Assembly: GCA_012518745.1 (NCBI GenBank) | Contig: JAAYRM010000091.1 | Coordinates: forward strand, 1 to 12,858 | Direction: 5' to 3' | Origin: Tissierellia bacterium | GTDB lineage: Bacteria; Bacillota; Clostridia; Tissierellales; Tepidimicrobiaceae | DNA: 12,858 nt | Shown here: positions 8,073 through 12,858 of the stretch, piece after piece | Layout: the number at the start of each line of letters is the position of its first letter | Numbering within the stretch: position 1 is the stretch's first letter | The notes under the pieces: model-generated | What the model was told of the DNA's origin: nothing | The model's input: only the letters and a program-made list of their open reading frames with translations | Databases searched by the model: none | Translations under genes and position numbers: made by a program

Positions 8073-8639
8073 TCATCCATCATACCATAGCCCTTTATTG
8101 CTTGTAGAAAGGGCGATTGCCTTCGAATCCAGGCATATTGCAATATCATCATGATCCATTATAAGTCCACCGGCGACTATTGGTATATTGGTCTCTAGGT
8201 GGACCTTATCTATGATTTTAGGCATAATTCCAGGAAGGATCTCCACTACATTGGGCCTATAATCCCTAATCGACTGGATTTCCTTTTCCAAGAGCATGGA
8301 GTTGTTGATGAAGGCCCTATATATTATAAAGGCGCCGAGATCCTTAGCCATCTTAACTAGGCTCGGCTTGACCGTAATTATTCCATCTGGATATATATTT
8401 TTGACTATGTATTCCAAACCCCAGGTATCCTTTGAAAAACCATCTATCAGGTCTACCTGTATATATAGGCCCTTCTGCTGGGTCTTCACCCTATAGGCTA
8501 TCTCCTTGAGATTGAATATATTGCCGGCGAGTAGAAAGATATTTCTACATGGTGAATCTATGGCGGCTTCCAATTGCTCTAGATTGTTTACAGACGCTAT
8601 AATTGGATTGGCCTCTATCTTCTTAAAGAAATCATGCAT
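8073..8639 (-). CDS. glpP: Glycerol uptake operon antiterminator (GlpP family)
   Basis: A 188-residue cytoplasmic protein matching the GlpP family along its whole length: NPIIASV at the start, IFLLAGNIFNLKEIA, VDLIDGFSKD, DGIITVKPSLVKMAKDLG, VEILPGIMPKII, IPIVAGGLI and AIALSTSNKGLW at the end. In Bacillus, GlpP binds glycerol-3-phosphate and then the leader RNA of glp operons to prevent early termination. The fold is a TIM-barrel-like phosphate binder. I chose the ATG at 8639 because GGGGTGA lies 5 bases before it; a GTG at 8648 in the same frame would add three residues. No glpF, glpK or glpD gene is in the window, so any target is elsewhere. It converges on the lipoprotein gene with three bases between stop codons. 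Confidence 0.9.
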   Translation of the reverse strand: MHDFFKKIEANPIIASVNNLEQLEAAIDSPCRNIFLLAGNIFNLKEIAYRVKTQQKGLYIQVDLIDGFSKDTWGLEYIVKNIYPDGIITVKPSLVKMAKDLGAFIIYRAFINNSMLLEKEIQSIRDYRPNVVEILPGIMPKIIDKVHLETNIPIVAGGLIMDHDDIAICLDSKAIALSTSNKGLWYDG

Positions 8640-8670
8640 GAACTTCACCCCAAGCTTATATTATATTTTA

Positions 8671-8698
8671 ATCTTATCATAAGGAATCGCCATGTAAA
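8671..8698 (-). promoter_or_regulatory. Promoter of glpP, extended -10 type
   Basis: On the minus strand, TTTACA (8698-8693), a 16-base spacer, and TAAGAT (8676-8671) with TATG just before it, giving TATGATAAGAT. Start of transcription would be near 8664, about 25 bases before the chosen ATG. The -10 overlaps a small palindrome, CTTATCATAAG at 8673-8683. Confidence 0.5.
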
Positions 8699-8791
8699 GC
8701 CTTTTGAAATGCTATATGAATATTTTCTTAACTGAGTAGAAGACTATATCATATTGGATTATGATTTAAAATAGAGGGAGATGTTGATCGT

Positions 8792-9727
8792 TTGGGAAAG
8801 GATAGATATTCCATATTTATGGCTAATCTAGCCATGCTATTGGTCTTAGAAACATATGCTACCAATAAGGTGGATGTAAATGGGGATATGGAAAATGAAA
8901 TCATGGGGGTAGAACAATTTGAATCGAAGGTCGCCATGGGCAGGGTTGACGAGCCGGATGTGTCCGGGCCTATTAAAAACCTGCCCTGGTCGGATGATGA
9001 GCAGTTTTTCAATGCCCAGGATGAAAACAATGCGCGGATATTGATGGCCGCATACTGTGCTGTATTGCTGGATCCATTGCCAGGAGAAGAATATAATGTA
9101 AGGCTAGCAGCCAATAGTCTGAGTGGAACCGTGGTGATGCCGGGGGAGATATTTTCCCAGAATCAGGCCATAGGACCCTATACCAAGGGCAGGGGCTATA
9201 GAATGGGGGCCTCGTATTCGGGGGGTAATATCATTCAAACCGAGGGGGGCGGGGTCTGTAAGATTGCATCAACTCTATATAATGGAGCTATATTGAGCAA
9301 CCTAGAGATAGTGGAGAGGCATAATCATAGTATGCCCGTGAATTATGTACCCTATGGTCAGGATGCAACGGTTGCCTATGGTGCCAAGGATTTTAAATTT
9401 AAAAACAACACGGATTCACCTATCCTGATATGGGCTAGGATGGTTGATCACAGGTTATATATAGGATTCTATGGCCAAGAAACTCCCCCAAGGATCATAT
9501 GGAATCATAGGGTAACGGATACGGTGGAGGCCCCAATATACTATAGGACGAATTCGGATCTGGAACAGGGGCAGAAAAAGGTAATAGTTAAAGGGATAGA
9601 TGGAGCAACGGTGGAATCTACCATCGATATAGAATATGAAGATGGTAGGGTTGAGACTAAGGATTTAGGAATTAGCCATTATAATCCGATGCCCCATGTA
9701 ATAGAGATGAAACAGAGGAGAAACTAA
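8792..9727 (+). CDS. VanW-family exported protein
   Basis: A 311-residue protein with a hydrophobic stretch at about residues 8-20 that should act as a signal anchor, so the bulk lies outside the membrane. The VanW domain (about 103-240) shows GEIFSQNQAIGPYTKGRGY, GGGVCKIASTLYNGAI (Cys156), VERHNHSMPVNYVPYG and DATVAYGAKDFKFKN, all family hallmarks. In many members the residue after Cys is Gln; here it is Lys157, which I believe marks a common clostridial subgroup. About 70 strand-rich residues follow. The family is named from vanB glycopeptide-resistance clusters but its function is unknown and most members have nothing to do with resistance; no van genes are nearby. The start is TTG with GGGAG (8776-8780) 11 bases upstream, rather long, but no other start fits before the in-frame stop at 8762. 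I see no clear promoter. Its stop overlaps the stop of the gene on the other strand. Confidence 0.85.
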   Translation: MGKDRYSIFMANLAMLLVLETYATNKVDVNGDMENEIMGVEQFESKVAMGRVDEPDVSGPIKNLPWSDDEQFFNAQDENNARILMAAYCAVLLDPLPGEEYNVRLAANSLSGTVVMPGEIFSQNQAIGPYTKGRGYRMGASYSGGNIIQTEGGGVCKIASTLYNGAILSNLEIVERHNHSMPVNYVPYGQDATVAYGAKDFKFKNNTDSPILIWARMVDHRLYIGFYGQETPPRIIWNHRVTDTVEAPIYYRTNSDLEQGQKKVIVKGIDGATVESTIDIEYEDGRVETKDLGISHYNPMPHVIEMKQRRN

Positions 9728-9756
9728 CCCCTGATGAGGTCGAGTTTCTCCTTTCT
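9714..9756. terminator. Bidirectional terminator hairpin at overlapping convergent gene ends
   Basis: AGGAGAAACT (9716-9725) and AGTTTCTCCT (9743-9752) are a perfect 10-bp inverted repeat; ACC (9727-9729) and GGT (9738-9740) can stack inside it. A G-U and an A-T pair extend the base. The + strand tail is TTTCT, the - strand tail CTGTTTC. The arms lie within the last codons of both the VanW-family gene and the GIY-YIG gene, and the stop codons of both sit at the top of the left arm. Confidence 0.65.
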
Positions 9757-9963
9757 ATTGAGCTGCTTTATCTGCCATTCCCTCTTCTGGGCTTCTATTC
9801 TATTAGCATGGGTTTCATGATATACCAATTCCACGGGTAAACGGCCCCTCGTGTACTTAGAGGCCTTACCACTATTATGAGCCTTCAATCTATTATCCAG
9901 ATCTACAGTCCATCCCGTATATAGGGACCGATCGGCACATTCTAGAATATATACATAGCACAT
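9724..9963 (-). CDS. GIY-YIG nuclease-domain protein (YhbQ/YazA type)
   Basis: A 79-residue single-domain protein of the small UvrC-like GIY-YIG group. The signature is YVY (residues 3-5) ... YTG (15-17), followed by the catalytic-type Arg25 in LDNRLKAHNSGKASKYT, RLPVELVYHE with Glu50, and RIEAQKREWQIKQL. Family members have about 80-100 residues, so this is complete. The group has the fold of structure-selective endonucleases; the cellular role of YhbQ/YazA proteins is not settled, though DNA repair is the usual proposal. The start is ATG with GGTGA 5 bases before it, in the 11-base gap after recX, so it is the last gene of the minus-strand operon. Its TAG (9724-9726) lies within the 4-base overlap with the VanW-family gene. 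Confidence 0.9.
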   Translation of the reverse strand: MCYVYILECADRSLYTGWTVDLDNRLKAHNSGKASKYTRGRLPVELVYHETHANRIEAQKREWQIKQLNRKEKLDLIRG

Positions 9964-9974
9964 CTATATCACCG

Positions 9975-10586
9975 CTATCCAATCAATTTATTCAATATTT
10001 TATATACGCAATCCGGGGAATAACCTCTCCTCTGAAGGAATCCCCCTAGCTTCCTATACTTAGTTGCCCTATCATCGTTCCTATACGAGGATAGCCTCTT
10101 CCTAGCTAATTCGAGTGCACGGTCATATTCATCATCATATTCATCGAGGACCCTATCGATTATCGTCTGTTCAATACCCTTCTGATAGAGATCATACCTT
10201 ATCCTCCTAGGTCCATGCTTGTTTATTCGTATCCTATCCCTTACAAAGGATTCGGCGAACTCCAGATCATCTACCAGACCATGGTCCTTGAGATAGGCCA
10301 GGGTATTAGCAATTATATGCTGCTCAAATCCCTTCATTCGCAATCTATCCTCTATCTCCTTCTCGGATCTCTGTCTATATCCAAGAAACCTAAGGGCAAA
10401 ATCGTTGCATCTAGACTGCTCTTCCTCTATTAGCACCCTATCTATAAATTCCTGGTCAAGTTGCATATCCTCGGCAAGGTTATATTTATATTGAATTTCC
10501 TTCATGATGCCAAAGGCAAACCGATGATCTATATATATATTTACCCTATCATTATTCCTTTGAGATTCAATCTTCGTAATTATCAT
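9975..10586 (-). CDS. recX: RecX, regulator of RecA
   Basis: A 203-residue RecX-family protein, predicted to bind RecA filaments in the cytoplasm and modulate recombination and the SOS response. The three repeated three-helix units are visible: DFALRFLGYRQRSEKEIEDRLRMKG..., IANTLAYLKDHGLVDDLEFAESFVRDR with HGPRRIRYDLYQKGI, and a divergent last unit ending KYRKLGGFLQRRGYSPDCVYKIL. The N-terminal extension of about 60 residues (ITKIESQRNNDRVNIYID) is typical of Firmicutes RecX. The ATG is preceded by AGGTGAT whose first bases are the stop codon of the upstream hydrolase, so translation is probably coupled. recA is not in the window. Confidence 0.92.
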   Translation of the reverse strand: MIITKIESQRNNDRVNIYIDHRFAFGIMKEIQYKYNLAEDMQLDQEFIDRVLIEEEQSRCNDFALRFLGYRQRSEKEIEDRLRMKGFEQHIIANTLAYLKDHGLVDDLEFAESFVRDRIRINKHGPRRIRYDLYQKGIEQTIIDRVLDEYDDEYDRALELARKRLSSYRNDDRATKYRKLGGFLQRRGYSPDCVYKILNKLIG

Positions 10587-10596
10587 ATATCATCAC

Positions 10597-11577
10597 CTAT
10601 ATAATGGTTTTTTTAATATATCCTACGGTCTTTTCCAATATATGCACCGTTGATATATCATTTAATTTGGTATCGAATGAATGGCCCCCTTTTCTATGTA
10701 CTAAAAGGGTGTGTTTGACACCAAATCGTTTCAATTCATCGGCAAATCTAAGAGATGAACTGAAGGGAACAGTGGTATCCATCCTTCCATGAGCCAAGAG
10801 GCAGGGTATCATATCCTTTGTGATCCAATGGATGGGGGAATAATAATCATATATGCTACTATCTTGCCCCATCCCACCCTTAAAGGTCTGTTTGGTGGCA
10901 AATTTTGCAAATATGGATTTGGTATCGGCCATAAAGATATCGTTTAAATCCGTAGGTGCATAATAGGCCACCACGGATTTAATGCCTTTCATGGCCCCCC
11001 AATTCCCTTGATGCGTATTATATGCAGCATATGATAGAGCAAGATGGCCACCGGCGGATAACCCCATCAAGACTATATGCTCTACATCGATTGATAGTTT
11101 CCCACTATTATCTCGTATATAGTTTAGAGCATCCGTATAATCGCATAGGATATCCTCCATGGTATTCCTATATCCATACCTATAATCGATACTCGCTACG
11201 GCTAGTCCCCGCGAGGCTAAAAATTTGCACCAGGATACATTATTGGGTTGGTTCCTAAAACCTGAAATCCAGCCACCACCATGGCAGAAGAATACCAAGG
11301 GATATCTCCTCATGTCCATAGATGGGAACCATATATCCATCTTCAACTCCTTATCATCGACCCTCTTATATACATATGTATCGGGCTTTAGATCCTCATC
11401 GACGTCCAAGGGAATCCTCGCATTTAGGATCTTCCATATGAAGATGACAAGGGAGATCAGAAAATAATAGATTCCTAGGGCCATATCCTCTATGGTGAGC
11501 AATAGGAAGATGAGAAATAGATGTATTTTATTGACTACGAGGTAGGAAGTTTTTATTTTTTTCTTGAACCAGTCCAT
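10597..11577 (-). CDS. Membrane-anchored alpha/beta hydrolase, esterase/lipase-like
   Basis: A 326-residue protein with two hydrophobic segments at the N-terminus (about residues 15-29 and 32-50) followed by an alpha/beta hydrolase of the esterase COG0657/BD-FAE type. The oxyanion motif HGGGW is at 99-103, the nucleophile elbow GLSAGG gives Ser174, the acid is Asp267 in HGRMDTTVPF, and the base is His299 in GGHSF, so a full catalytic triad is present. The membrane anchor is an addition to the usual soluble fold and would place the enzyme at the membrane, on which side is unclear. The substrate is unknown, likely an ester such as an acyl or acetyl group. GGTGAT stands 5 bases before the ATG; it lies 15 bases after the upstream Cys-hydrolase gene, with which it may act. 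Confidence 0.85.
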   Translation of the reverse strand: MDWFKKKIKTSYLVVNKIHLFLIFLLLTIEDMALGIYYFLISLVIFIWKILNARIPLDVDEDLKPDTYVYKRVDDKELKMDIWFPSMDMRRYPLVFFCHGGGWISGFRNQPNNVSWCKFLASRGLAVASIDYRYGYRNTMEDILCDYTDALNYIRDNSGKLSIDVEHIVLMGLSAGGHLALSYAAYNTHQGNWGAMKGIKSVVAYYAPTDLNDIFMADTKSIFAKFATKQTFKGGMGQDSSIYDYYSPIHWITKDMIPCLLAHGRMDTTVPFSSSLRFADELKRFGVKHTLLVHRKGGHSFDTKLNDISTVHILEKTVGYIKKTII

Positions 11578-11592
11578 GAGTTATCACCATAT

Positions 11593-12600
11593 CTATTTTT
11601 CTAGGGGGTTTTCCATAGATTCCCTGATCAATAATGCCTTCTTCGCCTCCTTGGCGTTTATATTGAGCTTATGAAGTATATATTTTGCAATGAAATAGCT
11701 AAAGGGTAACCAGCTAATATGGCTTATAGGGAGAACCTTTCTATTTGCGCCCGCCATTTCATCATATAGTACCTTTCGGGACGGTATTGGTAATGTGGAA
11801 TCGAAATATGCATCGATGAATGTGACCTTTTCCATATCCAATAGATGGGCATATGAAATGGGGTCGATTTTAAATAGCGGATGTATATCCGTATCGGATA
11901 TTATAGCCTCTAGGGTCATCTCCCTTACTTGGGGGAATTGTTCATCGTAGATATCGTATAATCTCTGCCTATCATCTAGATAGAAATCAGGCTTTAAACC
12001 CCTATCAAATAGCCTTCTGGCAAAGGCAGTAGCGGGTGATCTATGCAATATCTGCGGAATATGTCCACCCGTGGCCATGAAGAGGATATGGTTCAACCTG
12101 GATTCCATGGCTCCAACCATGGTAGCTATCATCCCACCTAGGCAATATCCCAATATAATATTATTGGGCATCCAAGAATCCGATTGTTCCAATAGGTCGA
12201 TTGCACTCAGGGTATCCACCACCCCATGCTCCCAGAATTGGTACATCGAATTCATATTGGGGTATAGGTAACTCTTGCCGCTTACCGAATTGTTTTCCAC
12301 CCTAGTGTAATTGCCCGGTAGAATCAATATATTGGTATTGATCCCAGCGCTCGCTAGATGCGGGCCAAGCCATAGTAGGAATTTAATATTCCTACTGCCC
12401 AGGCCATGTAGGATTAATGCAGATGCACGTATTTCGCTCTTGGGTTGATATGAATATACCTCTACATTTTCGGTGCCAGGCGCAGGGTTATTATATAGGG
12501 TTGGATACCTGATATAGCTACACCTGTAATTCTTACCCTTAAATATATGGCCCGAAATATAATCTATATCCCTTTTATCGTATTTATAGTCTATATACAT
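11593..12600 (-). CDS. Alpha/beta hydrolase with a cysteine nucleophile
   Basis: A 335-residue soluble alpha/beta hydrolase, first gene of a four-gene minus-strand operon. ALILHGLGSR (about 61-70) is the oxyanion strand and loop; the nucleophile elbow reads GYCLGG (151-156), with Cys153 where most esterases have Ser. The same motif occurs in dienelactone hydrolases and in PHA synthases. Asp264 or Asp267 (FIDAYFDSTLP) and His294 (ISHISW) are good candidates for the rest of the triad. It is longer than dienelactone hydrolase (about 230-250 residues) and has an insert of about 80 residues between elbow and acid (about 180-255), so I do not assign it to either family. No signal peptide is seen. 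The ATG has GGAG 10 bases upstream, slightly far. A strong extended -10 promoter lies about 35 bases before it. Confidence 0.8.
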   Translation of the reverse strand: MYIDYKYDKRDIDYISGHIFKGKNYRCSYIRYPTLYNNPAPGTENVEVYSYQPKSEIRASALILHGLGSRNIKFLLWLGPHLASAGINTNILILPGNYTRVENNSVSGKSYLYPNMNSMYQFWEHGVVDTLSAIDLLEQSDSWMPNNIILGYCLGGMIATMVGAMESRLNHILFMATGGHIPQILHRSPATAFARRLFDRGLKPDFYLDDRQRLYDIYDEQFPQVREMTLEAIISDTDIHPLFKIDPISYAHLLDMEKVTFIDAYFDSTLPIPSRKVLYDEMAGANRKVLPISHISWLPFSYFIAKYILHKLNINAKEAKKALLIRESMENPLEK

Positions 12601-12632
12601 AGATATTCAGCTCCAAATCTAATGGCGCATTT

Positions 12633-12641
12633 ATTATATCA
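12633..12641 (-). promoter_or_regulatory. Extended -10 promoter of the four-gene minus-strand operon
   Basis: On the minus strand, TGATATAAT with TAT before it makes TATGATATAAT, an exact TRTGNTATAAT. No -35 box of good quality is found 16-18 bases away, as is usual for extended -10 promoters. The transcript would start near 12626, about 25 bases before the ATG at 12600. Confidence 0.5.
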
Positions 12642-12656
12642 TAAGGATATTTAAAG

Positions 12657-12667
12657 TATGATATAAT
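12657..12667 (+). promoter_or_regulatory. Extended -10 promoter toward the right-edge gene
   Basis: TATGATATAAT (12657-12667) fits TRTGNTATAAT exactly and mirrors the promoter on the other strand; -35 quality is poor. Transcription would start near 12674, about 57 bases before the ATG at 12731. A second TATAAT at 12698-12703 without TG or a good -35 is an alternative. Confidence 0.45.
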
Positions 12668-12730
12668 TTATATCGTATAGTCATAATAGGAATTTAATAT
12701 AATCGATCTTCAATTACTGGGGGGCCTATC

Positions 12731-12858
12731 ATGAAGAGAATAATCTATTTTCTATTCTTTATAATCATAATCATAGTTTTAGCAAATCAGATAGTAGGCA
12801 TCAGATATGATATAAACCTATACGAATTTATCAAATATTCCCAACCACTATCGGAACA
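12731..12858 (+). CDS. Start of an exported or membrane protein, cut by the window edge
   Basis: Only 42 complete codons are visible. The protein opens MKRIIYFLFF followed by a run of isoleucines and VLANQIVG, a clear signal peptide or membrane anchor (about residues 4-24). The stretch after it, RYDINLYEFIKYSQPLSEQ, resembles the linker before extracellular solute-binding-type sensor domains (often 'LT.EE..WL'), as in membrane signalling proteins of Clostridia, but too little is present to assign a family. GGGGGG at 12719-12724 stands 6 bases before the ATG, a good ribosome binding site. It is transcribed divergently from the hydrolase operon and may share regulation through the inverted repeat between them. 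Confidence 0.7.
   Translation, partial: MKRIIYFLFFIIIIIVLANQIVGIRYDINLYEFIKYSQPLSE

Larger units (their letters stand above)
12633..12667. repeat. Perfect 11-bp inverted repeat in the divergent promoter region
   Basis: ATTATATCATA (12633-12643) and TATGATATAAT (12657-12667) are exact reverse complements separated by 13 bases. Each arm holds the -10 element of the promoter leading away from the centre. A second palindrome, GATATAATTTATATC (12660-12674), overlaps the right arm. Confidence 0.75.

Noticed and set aside
8090..8114. GCCCTTT/AAAGGGC inverted repeat just after the lipoprotein gene, inside the 3' end of glpP
   Set aside because: The stem is only 7 bp with an 11-base loop and has no U-rich tail on either strand, so I do not call it a terminator.
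8749..9114. A 121-codon minus-strand frame upstream of glpP
   Set aside because: It lies opposite the VanW-family gene, has a serine-rich composition typical of an antisense shadow, and has no family features.
8792..9727. Glycopeptide resistance locus suggested by the VanW name
   Set aside because: No vanH, ligase, vanX or vanRS-type partner is present nearby; VanW-domain proteins are common in Clostridia without resistance.
9724..9963. Homing endonuclease or mobile element suggested by the GIY-YIG domain
   Set aside because: The protein is the small single-domain YhbQ/YazA type, lies in an operon with recX, and has no intron, repeats or disrupted host gene around it.

Overview
The window reads as an ordinary chromosomal stretch of a low-to-mid-GC Gram-positive bacterium, most likely a member of the Clostridia. 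The signs are strong purine-rich ribosome binding sites, TTG/GTG starts, a GlpP-type antiterminator, a VanW-family envelope protein, a clostridial-type multipass membrane protein, and very heavy use of ATA (Ile) and AGG/AGA (Arg) codons in every gene. I cannot name the genus. No tRNA, rRNA, CRISPR array, insertion sequence or phage gene is visible, and no gap between genes exceeds about 200 bases.

Bases 1-4270 (+ strand): the 3' end of a probable RecB/Cas4-type nuclease with a cysteine cluster; a small two-helix membrane protein; a large exported protein with an alkaline-phosphatase-like outer domain and a polytopic membrane half, ending in a hairpin; then a single-gene ABC exporter half-transporter with its own promoter and terminator.

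Bases 4312-8069 (+ strand): a compact operon of an OmpR-type response regulator, a membrane histidine kinase and a lipoprotein of unknown function. The lipoprotein start overlaps the kinase stop, so the three probably form one signalling unit with an outer-surface component.

Bases 8073-9727: glpP (- strand, convergent with the lipoprotein gene, 3 bases apart) and a VanW-domain exported protein (+ strand), divergent from each other.

Bases 9724-12600 (- strand): a four-gene operon in the order Cys-nucleophile alpha/beta hydrolase, membrane-anchored esterase-like hydrolase, recX, GIY-YIG protein, with gaps of 15, 10 and 11 bases. Its end overlaps the vanW-like gene stop to stop, and a perfect 10-bp hairpin there looks like a terminator working in both directions. 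Bases 12601-12730 are a divergent promoter region built on a perfect 11-bp inverted repeat, each arm carrying a TRTGNTATAAT extended -10. The start of one more exported or membrane gene runs off the right edge.

I see no convincing new defence or mobile system. The points most worth a second look are the symmetric divergent promoter, the bidirectional terminator inside overlapping stop codons, the hydrolase with a Cys nucleophile, the uncharacterised phosphatase-like membrane protein, and the kinase-lipoprotein pairing.
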